This document shows, one piece after another, positions 1 through 11,610 of a stretch of DNA of 64,000 nt. Each line of letters starts with the position of its first letter. Position 1 is the stretch's first letter. The DNA comes from Cladophialophora immunda. Lineage: Eukaryota > Ascomycota > Eurotiomycetes > Chaetothyriales > Herpotrichiellaceae. Below the pieces are notes generated by a model that was given only the letters and a program-made list of their open reading frames with translations, was not told where the DNA came from and made no database searches. Location of the stretch: NCBI RefSeq assembly GCF_000835495.1, contig NW_015622542.1:1324485-1388484 (forward strand), in the 5' to 3' direction. A program made the position numbers and the translations under genes.

Positions 1-1368
1 GCCTACGCCCTGCTGGTGTTCACGACCGTGCATGTTACCGCCCACTACGTCAACTTCTTCAACGTCGAAAAGAACCAGATCCGACCCGAGACGGCAATTC
101 AGATTCATTACGCTCAGGCTGGTGGCATCACCGGTCACATTATGCTGCTGTGTATGTTGCTCATGTACACTACCGCCCACCAGAGGATTCGACAACAGTC
201 TTTTGAGACCTTCTGGTACACCCACCATCTCTTCATTCCCTTCCTTCTGGCCATGTATACACACGCTGTGGGCTGTTTCGTACGAGACACAGCCCAGCCC
301 TTCTCCCCATTTGCTGGAAAGATATTTTGGGCTCACTGCCTCGGCTACGAGGGCTGGCGATGGGAGCTTTGGTCTGGCGGCCTCTACCTGATCGAGCGAC
401 TCTGGCGCGAAGTCCGTGCAAGACGGGAAACCAAGATCAGCAAGGTCGTCCGCCACCCTTACGATGCCATGGAAATCCAGTTCCAGAAACCCAGTATGAA
501 GTACAAGGCGGGTCAATGGCTGTTCATCAATATCCCTGCCGTGTCGAGCCAACAGTGGCACCCTTTCACCATCACCTCGTGCCCATTTGACCCCTACATC
601 TCGGTGCACGTCCGTCAGGTGGGTGACTGGACCAAAGCTGTGGGAGACGCATTGGGTTGCGGCCCCGCCCAGGCGAAGCAATTTGACGACCTGGACAAAG
701 AGGGTATCTATGAGATTGCGTTGCAGCAGGGACAAGAGATGCCTGCCATCCGCATTGATGGACCTTACGGTGCACCCGCCGAAGACGTCTTTGACAATGA
801 AATTGCTGTGCTCATCGGCACAGGTATTGGCGTCACGCCATGGGCATCCGTGCTCAAGCACATCTACAACATCCGCGCTGGACCTAACCCACCTAGACGT
901 CTCAAGCGCGTTGAATTCCTCTGGGTCACCCGCTCCGTCGAGTCCTTCGAGTGGTTCCAAACGCTGCTCACGTCTCTCGAGCGACAATCCGCCGAAGCCG
1001 CCGAGAGTGTTGGCGGCCCCGAGTTCCTGCGCATCCACACATACCTGACGCAACGCGTCGACGCCAACACGGCAGCAAACATCTACCTCAACACGGTGGG
1101 CAATGCGGTCGATCCGCTGACCGCGCTACGCACGAAGACACAATTTGGCCGGCCCGACTTCAAGCGTCTTTTCGGCGCGATGAGGGACGGTCTCATGGAC
1201 CAAACGTATCTGGACGTGGGCAAGGAATCGTCCATCACGGCGCAAATGAAGGCCACCGTGGGTGTCTACTTCTGTGGACCCAACGCCGCGGCGAGAGAGA
1301 TCAAAACCGCCTGCAAAGCGACGAGCAACGATCTCGTCAAATTCCGGTTCTGGAAGGAGCATTTCTAA
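1..1368 (+). CDS. noxA: NADPH oxidase A, C-terminal part (5' end outside window)
   Basis: This is the catalytic subunit of the fungal superoxide-generating NADPH oxidase, a membrane flavocytochrome that passes electrons from NADPH through FAD and two haems to oxygen and acts in differentiation signalling. The frame is open from base 1, so the N-terminus is missing; about 455 of the usual roughly 550 residues are present. Visible landmarks are transmembrane helices with haem-type histidines (HITGHIML-like region and WYTHHLFIPF), the FAD-binding HPFTITS motif, the nucleotide loop GTGIGVTPWASV, the late NADPH motif YFCGP, and the canonical Nox C-terminus FWKEHF. No intron is needed in this part. 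The absence of an EF-hand-like extension cannot be judged because the start is cut off. The transmembrane sequence resembles NoxA/Nox1 more than NoxB; this is from memory of the family. Confidence 0.95.
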   Translation, partial: AYALLVFTTVHVTAHYVNFFNVEKNQIRPETAIQIHYAQAGGITGHIMLLCMLLMYTTAHQRIRQQSFETFWYTHHLFIPFLLAMYTHAVGCFVRDTAQPFSPFAGKIFWAHCLGYEGWRWELWSGGLYLIERLWREVRARRETKISKVVRHPYDAMEIQFQKPSMKYKAGQWLFINIPAVSSQQWHPFTITSCPFDPYISVHVRQVGDWTKAVGDALGCGPAQAKQFDDLDKEGIYEIALQQGQEMPAIRIDGPYGAPAEDVFDNEIAVLIGTGIGVTPWASVLKHIYNIRAGPNPPRRLKRVEFLWVTRSVESFEWFQTLLTSLERQSAEAAESVGGPEFLRIHTYLTQRVDANTAANIYLNTVGNAVDPLTALRTKTQFGRPDFKRLFGAMRDGLMDQTYLDVGKESSITAQMKATVGVYFCGPNAAAREIKTACKATSNDLVKFRFWKEHF

Positions 1369-2688
1369 AGCCTTGCGACCTAGACGTCTCGAAGGGTTCA
1401 GACTGGCTCTGGGCTTTCGGGGCTTGTTCACCCCGCAAGACCTTGGGATGTTGCAACTCGTTTTCTTTGGAGCAAGGAGGGGGAAAACCAAAGAGTATGG
1501 CCAGCGCCATGTTTTGGACCTTTGCTTTTCAGCAGTCATGTGAAGACGTCACCTTGAAGTGGGGGGGCCAAGCACATCCAGCCCCCCCTTGCTCGCGCAT
1601 TTCCTCTTCCGTCCTTTGGTGTTTTGGGATTCATGGGAAGAGTTGTCATGTACAGATTCAGAAGGTCTTTCTTTTACCTGGAGCTTTTTGTTTTTTTGAA
1701 GCGATCAACGATACGCCAGAGATACCACAGCATGCATCGTGGGGGTGTGCGAGACAGCAATGAAGCATCAGGCCAGACGGATCAACCCCGAAGCACTGCA
1801 ATTTGGCAGGCAGACAGGGCTCCGTGCCTGGATGCATGTATGTATACTATCAGGTTTACAGCCGTCGGTCCCCTTCCCTCGACACTGAGTGGGAGGTTCA
1901 GAGGAGAGAGAGAGAGAGAGGGAGGAGCGCGCGAGAGAGCGATCCGTCAAAGAGCGAGATGGAGACATTATATCCCAGCCTACTCGGTACTTTGTAGAAA
2001 GACAGCTGCAATAACACCTAGCTTGCTGAAGGGGGGGGATTCAATGAAGATTTCTTGTTCAGCATGACCCGCCACTCGATCCTCTTCCTCTCCGTCTTCC
2101 CTCTTTTTTTTGGTCCTAGGTGTGCATCAGGGTACCGCTTTGGTAGTACGAACAAAGTACCTCGGATTCATGTACATCTGGTCTGAGACTGGCTCGTGCT
2201 GGGCATGGAGCACCCGTGAATGGCTAGCGATCATGGATTTGCTTCACGTTCGAAATGTTGGTCTGGTGTCCAACAGTGTCTTGTCTCACGGCATGGTGCG
2301 AAGCTGTGAACCACAATACAGTCTAAGAGCGCGAGAAAGGTGGCAAAGGTGCTCGGTAAGGCGTCTGAGTGGATTTCTCTCCGGCAGCTCACAACTTTGT
2401 TTGAATCTGTTGATTTTTGGCAGCTACATATACCAGTCACGAGGTGCTTGGTCTTTGATGTTTGAGCTGCTCTTTGGCCGCACGTTTCTGCGGTTCTCAT
2501 CATCTCAACCCCCCATCCTGTATCATCATTTTTGTTACCCACTCATATGCTCTCCGTTGAGCTCGCCATGATCCCGCGACAGAACCTGCTCCATTCATCA
2601 CTACTTCCTCTACTTGCTCGGCTGTGTCATGTTGAGACAAAAGTCAGATCAAGCAGAACACCTTCACCTCTGGGCTGGACCCAGGGCT
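1369..2688. other. intergenic, no gene seen
   Basis: This is 1.3 kb between the convergent 3' ends of noxA and the RTC3-like gene. It holds a short GA microsatellite at about 1904-1920 and a G run near 1561. The ORFs here look non-coding, with no recognisable motif. It probably contains both 3' untranslated regions. Confidence 0.5.
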
Positions 2689-3111
2689 CTATGCAGTAGG
2701 ATGTCCTTGTCTGGGACCCATGCTTTCGTTGCGGTCACCTCCCCGTTCACCGGCCTGAAGGAAACGCATAGTCAGCAAACACTCGTTTTCTATGCCACAG
2801 CAAGGCAACCGGAAGGGACGTACCGTCACAGTTTGTGGCTGGCCCTCCGTGAGGATTTTCTTGATGACTTCATCTTCATTGCTCGTGCCAAACTCGTTCT
2901 CCAGACTGGCCTTACTAGCTCCGTCCATCTGACCCTGCGCACCATGCTTGTGGGTGACCATGATCTTGAAGCTATTCACCACCTGTGCGAGGGGGATCGA
3001 CTTGTCGGCTTGCCATGCCTTGAGGTCCTGGGGAGATTCGATGAAGACAATGAAGTCATCGGTGCTGCCCTTGTAAAAGACTTTGGTGACTTCGGCTCCT
3101 CCGCGAGGCAT
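2689..3111 (-). CDS. RTC3: SBDS N-terminal-domain protein (Rtc3-like), 2 exons
   Basis: This is a small single-domain protein of the SBDS family, related to yeast Rtc3 and to the N-terminal RNA-binding domain of the ribosome maturation factor Sdo1. Exons run 3111-2824 and 2754-2689, giving 117 residues. The domain fills the first 96 residues; KVFYKGSTDDFIVFIES, SIPLAQVVNSFKI and ENEFGTSNEDEVIKKIL are its conserved blocks. The intron 2823-2755 (69 nt) has GTACGT, a TGCTGAC branch motif and TTCAG. It is a multiple of three and contains no stop, so an unspliced frame of 140 residues is also open. The spliced C-terminus ERGGDRNESMGP is the usual end of this family, as I recall it, which is why I prefer the spliced form. 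The RNA-metabolism role is inferred from the family. Confidence 0.88.
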   Translation of the reverse strand: MPRGGAEVTKVFYKGSTDDFIVFIESPQDLKAWQADKSIPLAQVVNSFKIMVTHKHGAQGQMDGASKASLENEFGTSNEDEVIKKILTEGQPQTVTVRPFRLPCCGIENECLLTMRFLQAGERGGDRNESMGPRQGHPTA

Positions 3112-6100
3112 GTTGTTGGCGTATGGTGGTAGCTGGGGTTGCTTTTACGCTGAGAGATATTGTTCAAGTTGGGATTGCGTGATCACACGACCTTTCTGAA
3201 GTGAAGCTTGTTGGAAGGATCACTATTGGTGGGGTGGATTGATACTGTTGTCAGTCAAACGGGGTGTGCTAGATGCAGGGGAGCTGACCTTGAGGAGATA
3301 ATTGGAAGTTTTGATTCAGACCAGGAATATTGTGAGAGTGAAGTTTGTCTATGGCGTGAACAGAGTACAATTTAACTGCGGTGGTGGGATCGTGTGAGGC
3401 TGCAGAGTGAAATAGAAAGAGGCACCAGATGGCATCAGAGGCAATTAATGGCGATGACGTCAACGTGCTTGGGCCAGCACCATGGCTAACAAGGACAATC
3501 GTCAGGGGCAGCAATTGGCGTGCGGTCGACCAGGTAGCGTGACCCCCTCTTGTCACGCTCTGCCCCCGTGCAAAGATTGCCAACCACCCAGGCACCGTGC
3601 CCACAGAACCTTCCATCAACTACGTAACTTGACCTACATGCCCACCAGCCTACCTACAATCCATCTATCAGATCCGATCCTGCAGCGGACCCGACCGCAG
3701 AGCCTCCACACTTGTCGCGCGTGCCAATGCTTTCAGTTGGCCCAATGACGTCGAGAGCGCCGACAAAGCTATCTGAAGCACGAGGACACAGTGGCGCAGA
3801 GGCAGGGACACTCCGTTCTTGGATGTCACTTCAGCGGGTGCACATCACCTGAAAGAAAGAGATGACCTGTGTACAATATCAACAGGTGCCATATTTGAGC
3901 AAAAAGGATCAGCCTGCGCCCAGTGTGGTAGGACATACACAACCCTTCCAGCTCCCTGGGACTAGGCACCATCAATGTGTGACCACGAAGTGTTTCATCG
4001 TGGCCCTGCAATCCTGCAGCTGCTTGGGCTGTTGCATACCGTCGATCCTTGTACCTTGGAATAGATATCATATCTGCTGCTTGAGCTTCTGGAAGACCCT
4101 CAAGTGGCGCTTTGGGGTCCGTCGCTCGGGTTTTGGTTCCCTTCGGACTTTGAAAAAGCGTGACTGCCCACCAAAGTTCCGGCTTGAAGTAGCCTCTAGA
4201 GCGAAGCCTCGTAGACGAGACCATCTCTCATATGGGATCACTCAAGGCACCACCAACGCATGACGGGCGACAGCCGTGTTGTTCAGGGTGGCGATTGGAC
4301 TTGGAATAGCTACCAATCCAGTGGTTGAGGACAAACTCCTGCTCTTTGACCGATGCTGATAATTCTTCTCGATCAAAACAATTCCCTCTCTTCCTCATGA
4401 TACTCTCATCACCATGTAGTCCAACAAGCCACGACAGCGGATTGCTTCAAGGAAATAAATACCAAAAGATTTGCTACCGAAAGGATCTGGCGACAGAAGA
4501 GAAGCCAACCTGCTCTGGTTGGTGACTGGTAGACAAGTCCATCCTATTTTCTGTCTCTCAGCATGCCCTATGTCGGTGATATGGGCGCCTAGACAAGCCA
4601 ACACTGTCCAAGCCTGTCCTGATGCGGTATGGCGGCGCCTCGACAGCCCTTCAAAGCTCGTGTTCAGCTTGCCGGGGATCACGGCGCGTAGGCGATGTGC
4701 AAGGCGAAGGCCTGCAGTCTACGCTTCAGGTCGGTTAAGGATGCAGGAGAGGACCCGGGTTTCTTCTCTTCGAACAGATTCAAGCCACATTGACCAGATT
4801 GGGAGTTGGTGGCAGGAGGGGGAAGGCGGACGTGAGAGAACAGGGGAAAAGTGTGTACACAGTAGACCTTGCCTTAGGCGAGGCGGCCCCGCAAGATTAC
4901 CGAGTCACGAGTCAGGCCGGACGAACTTTTCTACTTGTACATCTACGACTGCACCGTGCGAATAAGGAGCTGCAGATGCGCCTTGAATGCTGGGAGACGA
5001 CATCCTTGACACCAGTTTGTTCACATTCGGCGAGCACATTGATTTCCGTCGGCCTCCCCACTGACAGGTTCTGGAGCCAACGTACACGGGGCCGCTTACA
5101 AGGTTCAACCGACCGAATTTCCCCAATGACAACCTCAAGTGATGCCCCGAGTACGCAGCACTCCACCTCAAAAGATCTGCATTCCCCCTTGTTCAAGCCA
5201 ACTTTACGGGCTATGCGGAATCCGACGTCTCAGAAACAGACATCAGGGGTTGTTTCAAAGAACTTTGCGGAGTTGGAGAGCCGCATTGAGCATGTCTTCG
5301 GAAGTATGGAGGGATGACGGAAGAGAGGCTGCAAGAGTGACTTACAATCTCCAAAACAAACAGCCAGCAACGCCATCCTCTCCGCCATTTCGAACAAAAG
5401 CCTTCATGCTACACTTCCTCCCCAGCTTCTGGCGACGGATAAGGGCAATGACGATAAGCCGAATGAAGGCGCCGCAACCCGTTTGCTGTCGTTGGACGAC
5501 AGATATGCAGGTCAACATAATTGCCTAAGATCTTGAGAAAGGGGCACACGACGGCATTGTGGGAATTTGGCTCATTTAACGGTCAGCTTACTGCACGTCT
5601 ATTGTGGTACCGACCCCTACCCACCTTATCAATTCGACAAAGTGTGAAGATAGCCAGCTTGTACGGCATTGGCGGATAGAGCCACGCCACGCACACTCAG
5701 CTTGCAACCATCCTCTTCTCTACTCGCAATGACCTCTAGTGGATGCGAGACTCGGGTCGTACGTCAATCCATCAACAAGATGCCCTTCGATTTTTGTCCT
5801 ACAATGGCTTTGCTGTTCTTCTCCCTGGGACCTACTATCTCAGCCTTTCGAACATCCCCTCATCGAGATATGAGGGACAAGGTGGGTCATTCTGTTGGAT
5901 GAAGGTTTGAAGATCTCCCCCGGTTCAGGCAGGCTCAGGATACGTTTGACTTTTGCTCAATCTCTGGCTGCGCCATGGCATGCCCCTTTTTCATTTGCAC
6001 GATACGGTGTGGAGGCAGAACACTATCTGATCGGTGCACGAAGAAAAGGAGTTCCCAAGCTAGCTCACTCCATAACCCCCAACCGCGCAGGAACGCGTGG

Positions 6101-6365
6101 AAAGAAAGACGGGGAGGCTGAGGTGGCTTCGATTGGAGTGCAGGGGGGGATGGGGGACGCTTGAAACTGGACTCAATGGTGTTCATACAATTGCCATGTG
6201 CAGTTTTCGAATAGAAAGCAGAAGTGCCTTCTTACCCTTGTCGACACCTGCTCTTCCCCCATTTTCCCGCCCTCCATTCTCACTGTATATCACTGTATGA
6301 TAGAGTGGTATCAGTGCCGTTCATTATAGCCACGTCGTGGTGCAGACTTCTTATCTTTCAATGCT
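3112..6365. other. long intergenic region, no convincing gene
   Basis: This is 3.3 kb between the divergent RTC3-like and mannosyltransferase genes. Several 60-175-codon ORFs exist on both strands, but none has a recognisable domain and they overlap each other. The only one I keep as a weak candidate is the short frame at 5126-5317. The rest may be promoter and untranslated leader. Confidence 0.4.
5126..5317 (+). CDS. possible small ORF, 63 residues, unknown
   Basis: This is the ATG-started part of a longer open frame that continues upstream to 4790. The peptide is Ser/Thr-rich at first (MTTSSDAPSTQHSTSKD) and ends in a helical-looking segment (NFAELESRIEHVFGSMEG). I recognise no family and see no splice partner. 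It is listed only because the composition of the last 20 residues is more protein-like than the surrounding ORFs. Confidence 0.15.
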   Translation: MTTSSDAPSTQHSTSKDLHSPLFKPTLRAMRNPTSQKQTSGVVSKNFAELESRIEHVFGSMEG

Positions 6366-8027
6366 ATGGCTTTCCTGGGAACGCTTTTGCCGCGGAACCC
6401 GGCCAAATACCTCCTTGCGGCTTTCATCCTTCAGACTGTTTACATCCTATTCTTTCACCACAATGCGAGGGAACAGGCTCAGATACAGCGTACGACGCTG
6501 ACGAAGCACTATTCGTTGGGAGAAACATTCGCCCACGACATGAGCAGCGAGGACCATGGCCTGATGAGCACCAAAGTCGCCGCGCTGTCCGGCCTCGCGG
6601 AGCACTATCTCGAGAACCCCTCGCTGGACACCCACGAAGTCAGTGATGTCGTTTCACAGCTGTTCCCTTGGTGGGACCCCGCCACATTGAAATACTACCC
6701 TTGGAAGAAGCTACAATCGTGGAAGTCGAGGATAATTTCCAGCATGGAGTCGACGGGACCCAGCACGGGCATCGTCATGAGCGTGATGGACTCGTTTGCT
6801 AAGGAAGCCGCACACCTGATTGGCTTCCTCCGGAACGTCCACGGGTGCCAGCTACCGATAGCCATTGCGTACGTGGGCGACGACGACCTGAGGCCCCAGA
6901 CCCGAGAGTTCCTGAGGAGGCGGGCCAGGGATATTAGTTTCATCGACCTTACGACCATCTTCGATCAGCAGCTCGTGCATTTGGAAGGGTACGCCATCAA
7001 ACCGTTCGCGCTGCTGGCCAGCCCTTATCCGCGAACGATCCTGGTGGACGCCGACGCCGTCTTCTTCGCCAACCCGGACAAGTTATTCGACGAGTACCCG
7101 GGCCTGCGGGACACCGGCGCTCTGTTCTTCCACGACAGAAACATCAATTCGGGATCCGAGCGGCACGACTGGCTCGGACGCCAGCTGGAGGCAGCCGGCC
7201 GATCCCCTTCGGCGTATCTGAACGAGAGTTCCCTCTTCTACCGCCGGTATTCCAGCGAAGAGGCCGACGCCGCCGTCGTTTGTGTCGACAAGTCCAGGGT
7301 GGGACTGTACATGGCGGTCTTGTTTACGTGCTGGATGAACACCAAGGAAGTGCGGGACGCGTCCACGTTCAGGATCTGGCATGGCGATAAAGAGTCGTAC
7401 TGGGTGTCCACCGAGCTGATGGGGGTGCCCTACTCGTTTGAACCCTGGTACGCGGCCCGCATGTCTCAGTCGCAGGAGACGGGGATTGAGTTGCTGCTCG
7501 ACGACGACAAGGAATGGGAGAAGCAGCACCCCCGACTGTCAGGGGCACCGCAGCAGGACGACGCGTCTTCCAACCACAAAGAGACGCCTCCGCCCGCGCA
7601 CAGCTCTTGCACACTACACATGGCGCATGCCGACGCCTGGGGCATTGAGCCGCTGTGGGCCAACGGGGCGCTGTGGTACGACAAGGGCAACAAGGACCAC
7701 GGCATCAGTAACTGGACGCACTGGTATCTTGGTGACCGCGTCCACGACGTCCTCGAAGCATATCCCGCCCCGGAATCCTTGGCGGGGTCTGGCGGCGACG
7801 TGGATGACGACGCAGCCAAGAAACGACAGGAGGAAGTGGAACAGAAGATCCTGGCCACGCAGCCCGAGTGGCTGTTTATGGATTGGCCCCGCGACTACCA
7901 GACGTGTTTCCAGCGGGACCACCCTCGGTGGAGGCAGTTATCTGACGATTTTCGGGACAGGCTGGAGCGGATGCAGGGCGAGATGAGGAGGGTTGAGGTC
8001 GACTATGAGATTGAGATAGGAGATTAA
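6366..8027 (+). CDS. GT71 (MNN1-like) alpha-1,3-mannosyltransferase
   Basis: This is a type II Golgi membrane glycosyltransferase that should add mannose from GDP-mannose to glycoprotein glycans. Its 553 residues sit in one exon. There is a short cytosolic N-terminus, a signal-anchor helix at about residues 14-30 (KYLLAAFILQTVYILFF), a stem region, then the catalytic domain. The metal-binding DxD is Asp228-Ala-Asp230 in ILVDADAVFFANP. Other family-like blocks are LRNVHGCQLPIAIAYVGD, GALFFHDRNI, FTCWMN and the WHGDKESYWVSTELMGVPYSF segment. The C-terminal part keeps the tryptophan-rich HWYLGDRV region. The first ATG after the leader is used as start and gives a good signal anchor. The exact linkage made cannot be read from sequence; the MNN1/GT71 assignment is firm, substrate specificity is inference. 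Confidence 0.9.
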   Translation: MAFLGTLLPRNPAKYLLAAFILQTVYILFFHHNAREQAQIQRTTLTKHYSLGETFAHDMSSEDHGLMSTKVAALSGLAEHYLENPSLDTHEVSDVVSQLFPWWDPATLKYYPWKKLQSWKSRIISSMESTGPSTGIVMSVMDSFAKEAAHLIGFLRNVHGCQLPIAIAYVGDDDLRPQTREFLRRRARDISFIDLTTIFDQQLVHLEGYAIKPFALLASPYPRTILVDADAVFFANPDKLFDEYPGLRDTGALFFHDRNINSGSERHDWLGRQLEAAGRSPSAYLNESSLFYRRYSSEEADAAVVCVDKSRVGLYMAVLFTCWMNTKEVRDASTFRIWHGDKESYWVSTELMGVPYSFEPWYAARMSQSQETGIELLLDDDKEWEKQHPRLSGAPQQDDASSNHKETPPPAHSSCTLHMAHADAWGIEPLWANGALWYDKGNKDHGISNWTHWYLGDRVHDVLEAYPAPESLAGSGGDVDDDAAKKRQEEVEQKILATQPEWLFMDWPRDYQTCFQRDHPRWRQLSDDFRDRLERMQGEMRRVEVDYEIEIGD

Positions 8028-8827
8028 TTCATTGCCTGCTTGATTGGCGGGAGGTTTGACCATCACTTTACCGAGGGAGTTTGGGGGCTATCATACTGGA
8101 GGAGCCTTGGTGGGTACCAGGCGGGAAAATGCGATGCAACATTGAACACACGGCTATATAGGAAAACAGCACGGACAGCAAAGGGCTTGGGTTTTTGCAA
8201 GAGGTGCAAATAGTGTTATCCGACGTTTGTCTTTTTGACTAAAAGGTGCCAATCTCGAGATGCCGCCGTGGATGGGGGCGGGCGAGGGTGATGCTGCCCT
8301 GTGCTCGGCCCGACAAGTGAGTACTAATAACTACTTACATCCCTTGATCTCACTGCCTTAGTCGTAGCCTCGTCAATACCACAGAGATGACACGAGTTCA
8401 TCATTCGAGTGCCGCTTGCAAGTTCAGAATCATTGGCAACGATTTAGCAGGCTCATCCAAAATGTCAACTTCCCCCCATCCGTCGCTCTGGTGCGCCACT
8501 TTGATTGCTCCATGAGGTCTCGACCCAGGCACTGTGCAAGTGCTGGCAAGTGCTCGTGCCCTGCATATATTAGTGTCAAGTGAAGGGCCATGCACTTCCA
8601 TGCGGCTGACGGTTGAGAACAGGCTGTTCTCGCCAATTCTCGCCCGAGTATGCATCTCCCACCACCACGACCACGACCCCGACCCCGTCCCACACCGCTG
8701 GCTTTCTCAGCCGCAGCCACTGCACGCATGGATGCACACATGCATAGCTCGGCTCTACTCCCAGATGTCGCCTTCTTCCTATCATGCAAAACGCAGATAC
8801 TACTACCGTCAAGCCCGTTGAGTGGAC
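8028..8827. other. intergenic, no gene seen
   Basis: This is the mannosyltransferase 3' flank and the putative leader of the HET-domain gene. A degenerate CCACGACC-type simple repeat lies at about 8655-8690. Otherwise I see nothing. Confidence 0.4.
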
Positions 8828-9634
8828 ATGGCTACAAACCCCCAATTTCGCTGGCAGCCGCTTGCGCATCCGACGAAGAGCATCCGACTCATCGAACTCT
8901 TGTCGGCCAAGTCCAAGGATGCTCCTCTTGAACTCAGTCTCTCCACCTGGTCCTTCGACGCGGGTCGCCCCAGCTATGAGGCCATCTCGTACACGCGGGG
9001 GGACGCACGCGACGAGGAAGAAATTCTCGTGAGCGGGGAACGCGAGCGACGCTCACAGACACAGACGCTTCGGATCCGCAAAAACCTCTCTCACTGTCTG
9101 AAAAGATTGCGCCAGCCCTCCGGCTCTCGATACCTGTGGGTCGACGGCATCTGCATCGACCAGAGAAACGACGAGGAAAAAGGCGCGCAGGTGTCCATCA
9201 TGGGCAAGATCTTCTCGGGCGCCGAGCGCGTCCTCGTCTGGCTCGGCGAAGAAGGCGACGGCAGCAGCGACAGGGTCGTGGCGCGAGCGACCAAGCGACG
9301 ATGGTGGGCGTTCGGCGCCAGTTTCTGCATCCCCATCTCGGCGCCGCCGCTCAGTGGTAAGCAGCTCTTCCCCGACTACAAGGTCAGCCCGGCCGAGCTG
9401 GTCTGCCGCGTCTGCGAACACTACCCGCCCATGATCAAGGACGGGGTCGAGATGCGGGACACGCTGGCCAAGATCCTCGACGTCGCCGAGGGCGAACTCC
9501 AGCAGTGTATCGCCGCCCGGGGTGGCGTGCGTTTGAATCGCCCGCTGCATCGGAGGGTCTACATTGCCGGCAAGACGGCCATGAGCATTACCAAACATTG
9601 CATACCGCAACCTCATCCCGGAAACGTTGTATAA
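8828..9634 (+). CDS. HET-domain protein, internally shortened
   Basis: This belongs to the heterokaryon-incompatibility domain family, which contributes to allorecognition and programmed cell death in filamentous ascomycetes. The ATG at 8828 gives 268 residues, well short of the usual 500 or more. HET blocks are clear: FRWQPL...IRLIELL, YEAISYTRGD, LRIRKNLSHCLKRLR, RYLWVDGICIDQRNDEEK and a QVSIMGKIFSGAERVLVWLG block. Two things are odd. The normally conserved tryptophan of the SYTWGD motif is Arg here (codon cgg at about 8995). The middle of a normal HET protein seems missing: the sequence jumps from the domain end to a PDYKVSPAELVCRV segment that normally follows a DPRD/ALLGL block. It may be a decaying copy or a short variant; function is doubtful. 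Confidence 0.7.
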   Translation: MATNPQFRWQPLAHPTKSIRLIELLSAKSKDAPLELSLSTWSFDAGRPSYEAISYTRGDARDEEEILVSGERERRSQTQTLRIRKNLSHCLKRLRQPSGSRYLWVDGICIDQRNDEEKGAQVSIMGKIFSGAERVLVWLGEEGDGSSDRVVARATKRRWWAFGASFCIPISAPPLSGKQLFPDYKVSPAELVCRVCEHYPPMIKDGVEMRDTLAKILDVAEGELQQCIAARGGVRLNRPLHRRVYIAGKTAMSITKHCIPQPHPGNVV

Positions 9635-11610
9635 CTTGACCTTCTTCTTTCGGCGCAATTAGCCAGAGCCTGAGGGGGGCTGCTGTGTCGGTTCGAGATG
9701 CGGAAGCCACGTGGGTGTAAAGCGACTCATTCAAAGAGGCAGATCCGTCGCCCTCATTGCACCTGGCTATCGTCAAGGGGGTTCTTCGACGATAATCAGC
9801 CCACGTACATCCCAGCGCGTTGCTCGCTGTAATTGTAGCATGACGAACACCCGGTTGTGGCCTCCTTTCTCAGCAACACAAAAAAAAGATGGTCCCCCTC
9901 GCTCGATATTCATGCCGCTCAGCAGCCAGCCTCGAGCAGCCTCGCCTCGACTCGACTCAGCAAGCCAGAAATAAACTCGCACCAATCGAGTCCAGTCCAG
10001 CCCAGTCCAACCCACCGCCCAATGGAGATAATACTGCAATGGGCCCCCGGGACCGCTGCCATTACCCAGGTCGGTTATTTTCGTGTTGTAAGTTGTCCTA
10101 TGCATCTGCCGAGCTCACATCCGATCTTCCATCCTGTACCAGGCCCGAGGCAAGGCTGAGAGATGCTTGTTTTCAACAACTCGTACTCGGCACTCGGCAT
10201 TACATTCATCCCCCCCATGTTTGTTTGACTGGGAGGTTTGGTTTCGGCAGATCGTAGTTCAGCCATCCCCTGTCCTGTCCTGTCTTGTCTGACATTGTTT
10301 TCCCGCTTTTCACGCACCCAACCTTCTGAGGCTGACCCAGCCCTGAATCGCAGTGATGGGACCCTCAGTGAGCCCAGAGATTATTCCGCCCCTACATGAG
10401 CTCGCCACGCCCGTCCCTCGACCGCCGCTCGGAACTCCAAGACGCACCATACCGAGACGACGACCAGAGCCGTGGCCTCGAGTTCCGCGCTGCGTGGCCA
10501 CGCCGGCAGATGGCGGATTAGTTGGATTGCGGGGGTCCAGAGTCGTAAGCTTGAGTCGTGGGAATAGAGGTAAGGCACCTGCTATGCCATGCCATGTTGA
10601 ATGCCTGTATACGAGTATGTACCTATGTACCTATGTACCTATGTAGGTATCTAGGTATCTATACCGCATATACGAGGTACAACATACACACGCAAACCTA
10701 CCACCCTCAAGCATGTGTCTGCCCACCAAGGTCCCTCTCGAGTACTATCCTGCACCGAGACATGAACTGGACGCCATTCCAGCGCTTGCCTTGCCTCGCC
10801 TCGGAGACGAAAGGCACACGGCGCGGCTGCGATCAATGTGCGTTGCGATCGGAGGTGCCGCTCCAGCAGAGCGGGGTGGAAGCTAGAATCGATGTACCGA
10901 GTAGGTAGCCTGGCACTCGCTCGCGTGTATGTAAGTCTGTATGCACAGGACATGCATGTACACTAGGTAGGTATGGAGACTTTGTCGGCATCTCCCCTTC
11001 CTTCTCCATCTTCCTACAGTATCCATCATCCATCCCCCTCTCCCCACGGATCTTAGGGTCACCCACGAAGTCACGAAAGATCGGCATTTGATCGAACAGG
11101 CCTCCTGCCACGCCTTACCCTACCCTACCCTGCCCACTTCTTCCTTTGTCCAATCCTGAGCGCATGAAAGCCGATCTTACACACAGACACACACAGTCTC
11201 GCAGTACGACATCATAAGAACTAAAAACAAACCCCGCCCCTTCGGACTGACCAGTATATATACATATACACACATGTACGCACACGCACTCTCACTCCCA
11301 CTCCCACTCTCACACTGCTGGTCAGCTTATGAACATACAGACTGAGGAGATCCAATTTATCTTGCACAGCTCAGACTCCCACAAGGATCGCGTCGTCGCC
11401 AACTCACAAAAAAGGAACATTCCGTCCCAAAACGCACGCGAACTGACCCACGCTGAAACGGCCTGACCGAAAGACGACGTCAGATCCAGCCGTGGATAGC
11501 CGTGGTTTCATCCTCGATTACAAAGAGGAAGACTCGCTGGCCCCTTCAATTCCGGGACGAGATTGATCGATACCGACAAACGCTCAGTCGCTGAACTCAC
11601 CGTCGGCATC
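9635..11610. other. intergenic, simple repeats only
   Basis: This is 2 kb upstream of the P450. It contains the octamer repeat at 10617-10662 and an AC/AT-rich simple stretch at about 11255-11310, but no coding sequence I can support. It presumably includes the P450 promoter and leader. Confidence 0.4.
10617..10662. repeat. octanucleotide tandem repeat with inverted half
   Basis: Three copies of ACCTATGT are followed by two of AGGTATCT. The second unit is close to the reverse complement of the first, so the stretch can fold on itself. The surrounding sequence continues the same ACCTA/TAGGT vocabulary (for example CTAGGTAGGT near 10965). Confidence 0.7.

Noticed and set aside
951..1763. Plus-strand ORF of 270 codons
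   Set aside because: Out-of-frame overlap with the noxA 3' end and flank; the noxA frame has the conserved motifs.
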